DNA of 34,085 nt, from assembly GCA_016844935.1 (NCBI GenBank), contig JAERTK010000158.1, positions 1-34,085 of the forward strand, in the 5' to 3' direction. This DNA comes from Desulfobacteraceae bacterium (GTDB lineage: Bacteria; Desulfobacterota; DSM-4660; Desulfatiglandales; Desulfatiglandaceae). Positions 6,010 through 14,238 of this stretch are shown one piece after another. A program made the translations under genes and the position numbers. The notes beneath the pieces were generated by a model. The model was not told where the DNA came from and did no database searches. It saw nothing but the letters and a program-made list of their open reading frames with translations. The first letter of the stretch is position 1; each line of letters opens with the position of its first letter.

Positions 6010-7959
6010 ATGTCCCAAAACATCGGCGTGTATATTTGCGAATGCGGTCCCAATATCAAAGATGCCGTGGATATGGCGGAGTTGCTGGAAGAGGCAAAAG
6101 GGCACAAAGATGTGGTGCTGGCACGATCTTTCGGGTTTTTATGCGCACCGGATGGGAAAGAATTTCTGAAAGAAGATATAAAAATACACAATTTGTCGCG
6201 GGTCGTCATTGCCGGGTGTTCTCCAAAAGAAAATGAGCACACATTTCAGGAGGTACTGAAAAGTGCCGGCATAAATCCCTTTCTCCTGCAGGTTGCCAAC
6301 ATTCGCGAACAGTGCGCCTGGGTCATTAATGAGAAACCGGATGCCACTGAAAAGGCAAGGGAATTACTACGCGGGGCCATTAACCGGGTGAGTCTACATG
6401 AACCGCTCCACATAAAAACCATTTGCTGCTGTGCGGATGTTCTGGTGGTGGGAGCGGGTGTTGCGGGGATCAGCACGGCCCTTGCCGTGGCACGGAAGCA
6501 CCGGAAGGTGTATCTCGTTGAGAAAGAGCCTTGTATCGGGGGGAAGGTGGCTGAGCATGAGGATCTCTACCCGGACATGGCATGCGCATCCTGTGTGATG
6601 GAGTCGCAGCTGGATGAGGTACTGCACCATGAGAACATTGAAGTCCTGACGTTGACTGAACTGATGGAGGTGAAAGGGTTTCTGGGAAATTTTGTAGCGG
6701 GTGTCCGGCAAAAGGCGCGTTTTGTGGATATGGATGCCTGTATCGGCTGCGGTGCCTGTTTTGAGGTGTGCCCCGTTGCCGTGCCCGGTCCGTTCATGGC
6801 GGGAGTGGCCCGTCGTAAGGCCATCCATGTCCCTTACGCGGGGGCACTCCCGAACGTGGCACGCATCGACGAAGACCACTGTCTGCGGTTTCAGGGGAAG
6901 TCCTGCCGCGCCTGCCTGGAAGGTTGCCCCTTTGGGGCCATACGGTATGAAGAGACTGAAGGAATTCGGGAATTGAAGGTGGGCGCCGTGGTGGTTGCCA
7001 CGGGTTTCGGTTCCTTTAATCCCCAAAAGGATGACCGATATGGTTATGGGAAGGTGGGAAATGTTATCACCAGCCTTGAATTTGAGCAACTGGTCAATTC
7101 AACCGGTCCCACGGAAGGGAAAATTCTCCTGGCCGACGGTCGACCTCCCCGGAATATCGCATTCATCCATTGTGTGGGATCGAGAACGGAAAAATTCAAT
7201 GAATACTGTTCCGGTGTTTGCTGTCTTTATACCCTGAAGCATGCACACCAGGCCAGGATGCAGTTGCCGGAAGCCGGGATTTGCCAGTTTTATTCTGATT
7301 TATGTCTCTCAGGAAAAGACGCTCAGGGCTTTTACCGGAAGGTTCTGGCGGAAGATCGTATTGAATTTTTCCGTATGCAGCAACCGGGCGCCATTGAAAT
7401 TGGAAACGAATCCGGGAGGATCATGGTCACCCATACGGATTCTTGGGGGAAGGGGAAACAGAAGGAATTTGACATGGTGGTTCTGGCTACGGCCATGGAG
7501 GCCCATGGGGGAATTGAAGGGATGGCCCGTACGCTTGATGTTAAATTGGGAAAAGACGGATTTTTCCAGGAGGCCGATGCCAGACTGGACCCCGTTTCCA
7601 CCGTTCGGGAGGGGATCTTTATGGCAGGGTGCGCACAGGGGCCTAAGGATATCCCCTCTTCGGTGTCCCAGGGGTATGCGGCGGCGGGCAGAATCATGGG
7701 AAAACTGGAACCCGGAGAACCGTTGGAACTGGCACCCATGGCCTGCGAGGTTAATCCGGAAATCTGCTCCGGGTGTCTGGTCTGCATAGACCAATGTGCA
7801 TTTAAGGCCATTGACATGGTGGATCACGGGGTTTCCATCAATGAGGCCCTGTGCAGGGGATGCGGCGTTTGTGCCGCTTCGTGCCCGGTCGGCGCCATAA
7901 ACGCGAGGCATTTTTCCAATGGGGCCATATTTTCAGAATTAAGGGGTCTGATGGGATAG
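6010..7959 (+). CDS. hdrA: HdrA-like FAD/iron-sulfur oxidoreductase (649 aa)
   Basis: Subunit A of heterodisulfide-reductase-type complexes, the flavin centre where electron bifurcation occurs in methanogens and many anaerobes. Seen in order: an N-terminal cysteine-bearing HdrA domain (1-135); FAD-binding VVGAGVAG near 143-150; the HdrA-specific MACASC region about 190; a ferredoxin motif CIGCGACFEVCP about 244; a second cysteine set with CRACLEGCP about 300; and two C-terminal ferredoxin motifs, CSGCLVCIDQC and CRGCGVCAASC, at about 586 and 616. Full length matches methanogen HdrA, not the shorter QmoA. AAGGG lies 8 nt before the ATG. The mvhD start follows 8 nt after the stop. Cytoplasmic. 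HdrB and HdrC are absent from the window. Confidence 0.93.
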   Translation: MSQNIGVYICECGPNIKDAVDMAELLEEAKGHKDVVLARSFGFLCAPDGKEFLKEDIKIHNLSRVVIAGCSPKENEHTFQEVLKSAGINPFLLQVANIREQCAWVINEKPDATEKARELLRGAINRVSLHEPLHIKTICCCADVLVVGAGVAGISTALAVARKHRKVYLVEKEPCIGGKVAEHEDLYPDMACASCVMESQLDEVLHHENIEVLTLTELMEVKGFLGNFVAGVRQKARFVDMDACIGCGACFEVCPVAVPGPFMAGVARRKAIHVPYAGALPNVARIDEDHCLRFQGKSCRACLEGCPFGAIRYEETEGIRELKVGAVVVATGFGSFNPQKDDRYGYGKVGNVITSLEFEQLVNSTGPTEGKILLADGRPPRNIAFIHCVGSRTEKFNEYCSGVCCLYTLKHAHQARMQLPEAGICQFYSDLCLSGKDAQGFYRKVLAEDRIEFFRMQQPGAIEIGNESGRIMVTHTDSWGKGKQKEFDMVVLATAMEAHGGIEGMARTLDVKLGKDGFFQEADARLDPVSTVREGIFMAGCAQGPKDIPSSVSQGYAAAGRIMGKLEPGEPLELAPMACEVNPEICSGCLVCIDQCAFKAIDMVDHGVSINEALCRGCGVCAASCPVGAINARHFSNGAIFSELRGLMG

Positions 7960-7967
7960 GTTGAGCC

Positions 7968-8378
7968 ATGCACGGTTTTGAACCGAAGATCATCGTATTT
8001 CTGTGTAACTGGTGTTCCTACGAAGGGGCGGATGCGGCCGGAAGGGGCCGGAGAGAATTTCCATCCGGCAATCTCCGGGAAATCCGCGTCATGTGCAGCG
8101 GTCGGGTGGCTCCTCGATTTATTCTGGAAGCTTTCGGGATGGGCGCCGACGGGGTCCTGATTCTCGGTTGCGCTCCGGGCGATTGCCACTATAAGATCGG
8201 GAATATTGAGGCACTGAAAAGAATCCCCTTGCTTGAGCGGATTCTTGAGAAAAAAGGGATAAAAAGTGATAGGATGAGGTATAATTCAGTTTCAGCCGGT
8301 GACGGGGAAAAATACGCCCGTATTTCCGGGGAAATGGTCGAAACTTTGAGGGGTCTGGGGCCACTGGACCATGTCTGA
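7968..8378 (+). CDS. mvhD: MvhD-like iron-sulfur subunit (136 aa)
   Basis: Small [2Fe-2S] protein that carries electrons between the hydrogenase MvhAG and HdrA. Five cysteines are placed as in the family: CNWCSYEGAD (C13, C16), VMCSGR (C43) and GCAPGDCHY (C68, C73). Length is typical. It lies between hdrA and mvhG, and its last 8 nt overlap the mvhG start, so stoichiometric expression is expected. The ribosome binding site is weak, consistent with coupling to hdrA translation. Confidence 0.93.
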   Translation: MHGFEPKIIVFLCNWCSYEGADAAGRGRREFPSGNLREIRVMCSGRVAPRFILEAFGMGADGVLILGCAPGDCHYKIGNIEALKRIPLLERILEKKGIKSDRMRYNSVSAGDGEKYARISGEMVETLRGLGPLDHV

Positions 8379-9345
8379 GAAACCAAAAATCGCGTTTTAC
8401 TGGTGTTCCAGTTGCGGCGGATGCGAGGAATCGGTGATTGATCTTTCAGAAGGTCTCCTGGAACTTGCAGGGCGTGCGGATATTGTTTTCTGGCCGGTTG
8501 CCATGGACAGCCGGCGAAAAGATCTGGAAGCGCTTGAAAATGGTGAAATTGACCTGTGCCTGATTAACGGCGCCATAAGGCTTCGTGAGCAGGCCCATAT
8601 GGCCCGGTTGCTGCGCCGGAAATCGAAAGTTGTTCTTGCTCACGGCACCTGCGCGCACCTGGGTGGCATTGTGGGATTGGGCAACTTCCACAGTGCAGAG
8701 GAGATTCTGGCACGGTCCTTCAAGGAAGTCCTCACGGTGAAAAACCCAGATGGAATTCTGCCGGGCGTGTGGGAGGAAGATTCAGGACAGGGGCCCGAAC
8801 TTTCAAGGTTGCTTGATAAGGCCTTGGCGCTGGACCAGGTGATTGATGTGGATTACTTCATCCCGGGATGTCCACCCCCTCCGGAACTTGTGGGGGAGGC
8901 CCTGTGGGCTGCACTTGAGGGACGGTTTCCGGAAAAAGGATTTGTTTTCGGGGACAGGAAGGCCCTTTGTCACACATGTCCCCTCCTTAAAAGCAAACCC
9001 GAAAAAATAAGGTTAAAAAGATTCAGAAGACTGCATGAAACCGAATGGGATCCGGGGAAGTGTTTTCTGCCCCAGGGGCTCATCTGCTTAGGCCCCGCAA
9101 CAAGGGGGGGGTGCGGCAGTCGCTGTATGGGGGCAAATATGCCCTGCCGGGGCTGTTTTGGTCCGTTGGAAACCATGGAGGATCACGGGGCCGGCATTTT
9201 GTCCTTTATTGCCACCATGATTGATGCGGACCATGAAAAAGAGATCCGGCGGATTACAGCGTCAATCCCTGATCCGGGAGGACTTTTTTACCGGTACAGT
9301 GCACCTAAGTCCATTCTGGGTGGGGGGAAAGGGGTCCCCATATGA
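8371..9345 (+). CDS. mvhG: MvhG-like [NiFe] hydrogenase small subunit (324 aa)
   Basis: Electron-transfer subunit of an F420-non-reducing (group 3c-type) hydrogenase. The proximal-cluster motif FYWCSSCGGCEES stands at residues 9-21, followed by AHGTCAHLGGIVGLGN and GCPPPPELV, which complete the proximal [4Fe-4S] site. The C-terminal third is cysteine-rich (CHTCP, then GGCGSRCMGANMPCRGC) and supplies the other clusters. There is no twin-arginine signal, so the enzyme is cytoplasmic. The stop overlaps the mvhA start by four bases (ATGA). Confidence 0.93.
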   Translation: MSEKPKIAFYWCSSCGGCEESVIDLSEGLLELAGRADIVFWPVAMDSRRKDLEALENGEIDLCLINGAIRLREQAHMARLLRRKSKVVLAHGTCAHLGGIVGLGNFHSAEEILARSFKEVLTVKNPDGILPGVWEEDSGQGPELSRLLDKALALDQVIDVDYFIPGCPPPPELVGEALWAALEGRFPEKGFVFGDRKALCHTCPLLKSKPEKIRLKRFRRLHETEWDPGKCFLPQGLICLGPATRGGCGSRCMGANMPCRGCFGPLETMEDHGAGILSFIATMIDADHEKEIRRITASIPDPGGLFYRYSAPKSILGGGKGVPI

Positions 9346-10727
9346 CCCGCAGAATTGTTATCGATCCCATAACCCGGCTGGAGGGCCACGGGAAGATCGA
9401 TATACGCCTTGATGCCGAGGGGCGTGTGGATCGCGCGTTTTTCCAGATTCCGGACTTCAAGGGGTTTGAGAAATTCTGCGAGGGGAGGGCGGCGGAGGAG
9501 ATGCCGACCCTGACCCAGAAAATCTGCGGGGTGTGTCCCACGGCCCACCATATTGCATCGGTAAAGACACTGGATGATCTCTTTGATGTTGAACCTACGG
9601 AGCCTGCAAAAAAGATACGGGAGTTGATGCACACAGCATTTATCTATGAAGACCACCTTCTTCATTTTTTCTATCTCGGGGGGCCGGATTTATTAATCGG
9701 TTCCGGTGACAAAAGATTTCATAGAAATTTTTTTGGGGTGATTGGAAAACTTGGGGAAAACATCGGAAAAGGGGTTATTGAGATTCGAAAAAAGGTCCGG
9801 GGTCTCAATGCGCTGATCAGTGGGAGCCCGCTTTACCCGGTCTGTGGACTACCCGGCGGCGTGTCAAAGCCGGTATCCGAAAAAGAACGAACGGGCATAA
9901 AGGAAATTGCCTCAGATGCGCTTTCGTTTGCGCGCCTGTGCCTGGGTATTTTCAAGAAAGAGGTGCTTAACAGCGTTGAATATAAGGAACTGATGCATTC
10001 CGAAGCTTTTTCCATTAAAACCTATTACATGGGAATGGTTGACCGGGAAAACCATGTGAGTTTTTATGATGGTGACATGAGAGTGATTGATCCCGAGGGG
10101 AGGGAGTTTGAGACATTTGGTGCAGGAGATTATTTGAAGCACCTGGAAGAGCGGGTGGATGCCTGGAGTTACATGAAGACGCTTTACCTCAAAAACATCG
10201 GATGGCATGGCCTTTGTGATGGAAAGAAAAGCGGGTTGTACCGGGTAGGGCCCCTGGCCAGATTGAATGCCTCAGACGGCATGGCCACCCCTCTGGCGCA
10301 ACAGGAATATGAACGAATGTTTGAGGCGTGCGGGGGGAAACCCGTCCACAATACCCTGGTGTATCACTGGGCCCGGCTCATCGAAGTGCTGTTTGCGGCG
10401 GAGCGGATGATTGAGATTGCCTCCGATGATCAATTGACCGATCCCGGCATAAGAAATATTCCGGAACAGCCTCCCCGTGAGGGGATGGGGATCTGCGAAG
10501 CGCCGAGAGGGACCCTGATTCATCACTATGAAACGGACGAAACAGCGATTCTGCAAAAACTGAACCTGCTGGTTGCCACCCAGAACAATGCAGGTGCCAT
10601 CAACCTGTCCGTTTTAAAAGCGGCCCGGGCATTCATAAAAGGGGGCAGGGTTTCAGATGAAATCCTGAATCGTATTGAGATGGCTTATCGGGCCTATGAC
10701 CCCTGTATGGCCTGTGCTACGCACTGA
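9342..10727 (+). CDS. mvhA: MvhA-like [NiFe] hydrogenase large subunit without C-terminal tail (461 aa)
   Basis: Catalytic H2-activating subunit. Both nickel-binding cysteine pairs are intact: QKICGVCPTAHH (C62, C65; the usual Arg before the first pair is Lys here) and DPCMACATH (C455, C458). The conserved EAPRGTL arginine region and the N-terminal DPITRLEGH are present. The protein stops exactly at the His of DPCxxCxxH, so there is no C-terminal extension for a maturation endopeptidase to remove; classical MvhA proteins carry one. No hyp or protease gene is nearby. Start by ATGA overlap with mvhG. Function as hydrogenase is well supported, with the tail loss implying protease-independent maturation. 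Confidence 0.92.
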   Translation: MTRRIVIDPITRLEGHGKIDIRLDAEGRVDRAFFQIPDFKGFEKFCEGRAAEEMPTLTQKICGVCPTAHHIASVKTLDDLFDVEPTEPAKKIRELMHTAFIYEDHLLHFFYLGGPDLLIGSGDKRFHRNFFGVIGKLGENIGKGVIEIRKKVRGLNALISGSPLYPVCGLPGGVSKPVSEKERTGIKEIASDALSFARLCLGIFKKEVLNSVEYKELMHSEAFSIKTYYMGMVDRENHVSFYDGDMRVIDPEGREFETFGAGDYLKHLEERVDAWSYMKTLYLKNIGWHGLCDGKKSGLYRVGPLARLNASDGMATPLAQQEYERMFEACGGKPVHNTLVYHWARLIEVLFAAERMIEIASDDQLTDPGIRNIPEQPPREGMGICEAPRGTLIHHYETDETAILQKLNLLVATQNNAGAINLSVLKAARAFIKGGRVSDEILNRIEMAYRAYDPCMACATH

Positions 10728-10746
10728 TTATAAGGAGAAAAAAAAT

Positions 10747-10971
10747 ATGGCGAATGAAATTCTGGATATGCTGGGGATGAAGTGTCCGCAGCCGGTCCTC
10801 AAAATTGCGGTGAAGGCGCCGGATATGAACCCGGATGAAATTCTGGAGGTGCTGGGAGACTGTCCCACCTTCGAAAGGGACGTGCGGGTATGGTGTGAGC
10901 GGCTGGGGAAAACATTCCTGTCCATAAAGGATGAGGGTGGCGGCAGAAAGAGAATTCAAATCCGATTTTGA
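10747..10971 (+). CDS. TusA-like sulfur-carrier protein (74 aa)
   Basis: Starts at ATG 10747 behind an AAGGAG site. The TusA/SirA hallmark is present: GMKCPQPVLK with Cys13 in the CPxP motif, followed by the two-layer alpha/beta pattern of an 80-residue sulfur carrier. A second cysteine lies in RVWCERLG. TusA-family proteins hold persulfide sulfur and hand it to acceptors in tRNA thiolation, molybdenum cofactor synthesis or dissimilatory sulfur metabolism. It sits 19 nt after mvhA and 48 nt before the kinase (from its ATG 11020), so it belongs to the hydrogenase run. A role passing sulfur to or from the HdrA complex is inference. Confidence 0.88.
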   Translation: MANEILDMLGMKCPQPVLKIAVKAPDMNPDEILEVLGDCPTFERDVRVWCERLGKTFLSIKDEGGGRKRIQIRF

Positions 10972-11019
10972 TACGCGGAATCTTATTGCAGAAACAGTCT
11001 TAACAGGATGGGTGGGGCC

Positions 11020-13227
11020 ATGACCGAAAAGGTGAAATGCTGGGAGATCTTTCAATGCGAGGAAAAAGAATGTCCTGCGTACCAATCCGAGAACCTTTTT
11101 TGCTGGCTGGTGAGAGATACGCGGTGCCGCCGTGGGATTCAGGGTGATTTCCTCGGAAAAGTGGATATGTGTCTTGACTGTGAGGCCTTCCGCTTAAATA
11201 TGGATCGTTCAGCCATAGAGGCGTCATGCAAGGCCATTTCGGAGCAATTTTCGGAGGCGCGGAATGCCCTCGAAGAGAGGGACCGGGAACTGGAAACCCT
11301 GAGCCTGGAGATGGCGCTGGGATTGTCAGAAGTTTTCGAAGCGTTAAAGAAAATTTCTTCAGGGGACCCCATGGTCAGGATCCCGGAAGCTTCCAGCCTT
11401 GAACTGATTTCCAAATTGAAGGAACTGGTCAACAAGACGGCGGAAAATATGGGGGAAATGGTCGATCTGTCCCACGAATTCGCCATGGGGCTGGCGGAAC
11501 ACTTCGATGTGCTGCACCGGGTAATAAAGGGTGACCTGACGGCGCGGGTTGTGGGGGAATCCAATGTTGAACTCCTGGAATCTCTAAAGAAAGTGACCAA
11601 CCAGATGATCGGTAGTGTTCATGGGGAGATCAATGAACGAAAACAGGTGACGAGGGACCTTAGGGGAAGTGAGGAAAAATACCGTACCCTCATAGAGAAT
11701 ATTCAGGACGGTGTCTTTATTATTCAGGACAATAAATTCCTGTTTGTAAATGATGCCCTGGCCAGGATGGTCGGGTACCCATTGGCGGAAATCATCGGGA
11801 TGGATTTTCAAACGCTTGTGGCGCCGGAAGATCGGAACCGGGTGCCGGAACGTTACCGGCGGCGAATGGCCGGAGAAGACGTGGAAAAAGAATATGAATT
11901 CCGATTGCTTCACAAAGATGGCGAAACCCGTGTCTATGTAAATTTGAATGTAGACATCATCAACTACAATGATAAAGCTGCGAGCATCGGGACGGTGAAG
12001 AATATTACCGAAAAAAGACTTGCCGACATGGAAAAACAGGAACTGGAGATCAGGCTTCAGCGATCCGAGAAAATGGAAGCCATCGGTACCCTTGCCGGGG
12101 GCGTCGCCCATGATTTGAACAATATCCTGTCCGGAATCGTGACATATCCGGAACTCCTTCTGATGGATCTGCCTGAAGACAGCCCTTTGCGAAAACCGAT
12201 TTTTACCATACAGAAATCCGGTGAAAAGGCCGCTGCCATTGTGCAGGATCTTCTGACCTTGGCGAGGAGAGGGACCGTTTCGAGTGAAATTGTTGATTTA
12301 AACCGAATCGTTACCGAGTATTTGCAGAGCCCGGAGCACGAGATGCTCCTTTCATTTCATCCCGGGGTTGAACTGGAGGCCTCTCTGGCAGATGATCTTT
12401 TTTATCTTATGGGCTCACCCGTTCACCTTTCAAAAACGGTGATGAACCTGATTTCAAACGCGGTGGAAGCCATGCCCGAGGGCGGGAAGATTTCTGTTTC
12501 AACGGAAAATCGATATATCGATAGCCTGTTAAAAGGGTTCGAAAACATTAAAGAAGGTGACTATGTGGTGCTCACCATAGCTGATTCGGGGGTTGGTATT
12601 TCTCCCCAGGATATGAAGCAGATCTTTGAGCCGTTTTATACAAAAAAAAACATGGGGAGAAGTGGAACCGGCCTGGGGATGGCAGTGGTGTGGGGGACTG
12701 TCAAAGATCATGGCGGATTCATCGATGTTCAGAGTCTCGAAGAAAAAGGAACTGTTTTTACCTTGTTTTTCCCGGCGGACAGGGCAGATTTCCCCGGTGA
12801 AAAGCCAACGGTCGCCATTGAAGACTGCCGAGGGCATGATGAATCGGTTCTCGTTGTGGATGACGTGGAAGAGCAGCGGACCATTGCCACCGCCATTTTG
12901 TCAAAGCTCGGGTATCGTGGTGCGGCCGTTTCCTCGGGGGAGGACGCTGTGGAATATATCAAGAAACATCCCGTGGATCTGGTGATTCTGGATATGATCA
13001 TGGAACCGGGTATGGATGGATTGGAGACTTACAGGGAAATCATCAAATGGAACCCGGGGCAGAAAACAATAATTGCCAGCGGGTTTTCAGAAACATCGCG
13101 GGTGAAGGAAGCACAGCGCCTGGGTGCAGGGGAGTATGTAAAAAAGCCCTACTCTTTGGAAAAGATAGGCTTTGCTGTCAGGAAAGAACTGGATAGACCG
13201 GTGCCCTCCGGCCCGTCCCACCATTAG
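11020..13227 (+). CDS. Hybrid sensor histidine kinase with N-terminal two-CW cysteine domain
   Basis: About 735 residues. An upstream ATG at 11008 is possible, but AGGA at 11005-11008 fits better for 11020. Domains in order: a cysteine-rich two-CW-type segment (CWEIFQC...CPAY...CWLVRDTRC...CLDC, about 5-55); two related HAMP-like repeats (SEVFEALKKISSGDP... and AEHFDVLHRVIKGDL..., about 90-200); a PAS domain (about 215-330); HisKA with the phospho-acceptor His364 in GGVAHDLNNIL; HATPase with GSGVGIS-like and GTGLGMAV ATP-lid motifs; and a C-terminal receiver with Asp658 in VILDMIMEPGMDG and Lys in YVKKPYS. There is no transmembrane segment, so it senses a cytoplasmic signal, perhaps redox or metal state through the cysteines. 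It overlaps the convergent hydrolase gene at its end. Confidence 0.92.
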   Translation: MTEKVKCWEIFQCEEKECPAYQSENLFCWLVRDTRCRRGIQGDFLGKVDMCLDCEAFRLNMDRSAIEASCKAISEQFSEARNALEERDRELETLSLEMALGLSEVFEALKKISSGDPMVRIPEASSLELISKLKELVNKTAENMGEMVDLSHEFAMGLAEHFDVLHRVIKGDLTARVVGESNVELLESLKKVTNQMIGSVHGEINERKQVTRDLRGSEEKYRTLIENIQDGVFIIQDNKFLFVNDALARMVGYPLAEIIGMDFQTLVAPEDRNRVPERYRRRMAGEDVEKEYEFRLLHKDGETRVYVNLNVDIINYNDKAASIGTVKNITEKRLADMEKQELEIRLQRSEKMEAIGTLAGGVAHDLNNILSGIVTYPELLLMDLPEDSPLRKPIFTIQKSGEKAAAIVQDLLTLARRGTVSSEIVDLNRIVTEYLQSPEHEMLLSFHPGVELEASLADDLFYLMGSPVHLSKTVMNLISNAVEAMPEGGKISVSTENRYIDSLLKGFENIKEGDYVVLTIADSGVGISPQDMKQIFEPFYTKKNMGRSGTGLGMAVVWGTVKDHGGFIDVQSLEEKGTVFTLFFPADRADFPGEKPTVAIEDCRGHDESVLVVDDVEEQRTIATAILSKLGYRGAAVSSGEDAVEYIKKHPVDLVILDMIMEPGMDGLETYREIIKWNPGQKTIIASGFSETSRVKEAQRLGAGEYVKKPYSLEKIGFAVRKELDRPVPSGPSHH

Positions 13228-14126
13228 AGGTATTCAGCCGTCAGAAAATTCCGCACCGCCGGAACAACGGTTTCATGGGCGTCTTCCAGAATATAGTGCC
13301 CGGCATTTGGAAATTCGGTCACGGATGCCTCTGGAAATCGTTCCCGCCACTGACTTAGAAATACACTGTCAAAACACCAGTCTTTCATCCCCCAGCAGAT
13401 TTTCATGGGCTTATCTCGCAGCCGATAGAGTAGTCTTTCTGTTTCTTTCAGGCAGCCATAAGAAGGATGAAATGGATTCATGGGAATGTCTTGGACAAAA
13501 CGCAATATGGCAATGCGGTTTTTCCAGCTGTTATAGGGGTACAGCAAACCGGACTTTGCGGTCTTTCCAAGGGGTTTCCGTACGGCCATCCGGGTAGCGG
13601 CCAGGGCAAAGCCATTCAAACCGCGCACCGCTAGGGTTCCGAAAAACGGAATGCGGCAGAGGGCGATCCGTTTAGGTATGCGACGGGAGCGCCATGCAGC
13701 CGTGTTGAAAATAACAAACCGGCTGAAGAGATCGGGCCGGCGTGCGGCAACTCCCATCCCGATGGCCCCGCCCCAGTCGTGGCAGACCAGTGTGATCTGT
13801 TTCAAATCCAGATGATCCACCAACTTTTCCACATTGTCCATATGGTGGCTCAGATGATAGGGATAGTCTTGTGGTTTATCGGACAATCCGCAGCCCATAT
13901 GATCCGGAACAATAATATGATGTGTTTCCTTTAAGGCTTTGATTAAATGTCTGAAATAGAACGACCAGGTGGGGTTGCCGTGGAGCATCAAAATTGGCGG
14001 GTTTCGGGGATTTCCTTCTTGAACAAAATGATACCGTAATTTATCGATCACAAGGGAGCGACGTCGAAAATTATAAGCGTGCTGCAGGAGAGGTGGGAGT
14101 GGTCTACGGTCTGATAAATCGTACAA
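13224..14126 (-). CDS. OleB/haloalkane-dehalogenase-type alpha/beta hydrolase (about 300 aa)
   Basis: Oxyanion region MLHGNPTWSFYFRHL, nucleophile-elbow Asp in VCHDWGGAIGMG (Asp117 when counted from the chosen start) and C-terminal His in PNAGHYILEDA. Asp rather than Ser as nucleophile places it with haloalkane dehalogenases and OleB beta-lactone decarboxylases; the ICWGMKDWCFDSVFL segment looks most like OleB. Start: no ATG gives a good site. A TTG at 14126 has GAGGAAG 7 nt upstream and yields the 300 residues usual for OleB. The frame is open up to TTG 14234 (336 aa) with an ATG at 14207. OleA, OleC and OleD are not in the window. Downstream of the EamA transporter, likely cotranscribed. 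Confidence 0.75.
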   Translation of the reverse strand: MYDLSDRRPLPPLLQHAYNFRRRSLVIDKLRYHFVQEGNPRNPPILMLHGNPTWSFYFRHLIKALKETHHIIVPDHMGCGLSDKPQDYPYHLSHHMDNVEKLVDHLDLKQITLVCHDWGGAIGMGVAARRPDLFSRFVIFNTAAWRSRRIPKRIALCRIPFFGTLAVRGLNGFALAATRMAVRKPLGKTAKSGLLYPYNSWKNRIAILRFVQDIPMNPFHPSYGCLKETERLLYRLRDKPMKICWGMKDWCFDSVFLSQWRERFPEASVTEFPNAGHYILEDAHETVVPAVRNFLTAEYL

Positions 14127-14238
14127 CGGTTTCTTCCTCAATAACCCGTTCAAATACAAAAAATGGTGCGGGGATAAGAGTACAGCAAAGGGTACAGCAG
14201 ATACCATGGAAAGGCAAGGATAAGCATCCCTCAAGACG

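Noticed and set aside
6394..7089. Minus-strand frame of 231 codons inside hdrA
   Set aside because: It mirrors the HdrA ferredoxin and FAD regions and has no motif or plausible start.
6010..7959. QmoA or QmoB instead of HdrA
   Set aside because: Length, the N-terminal cysteine domain and two C-terminal ferredoxin motifs fit full-length HdrA; QmoA is much shorter and QmoB carries a fused MvhD domain, here encoded separately.
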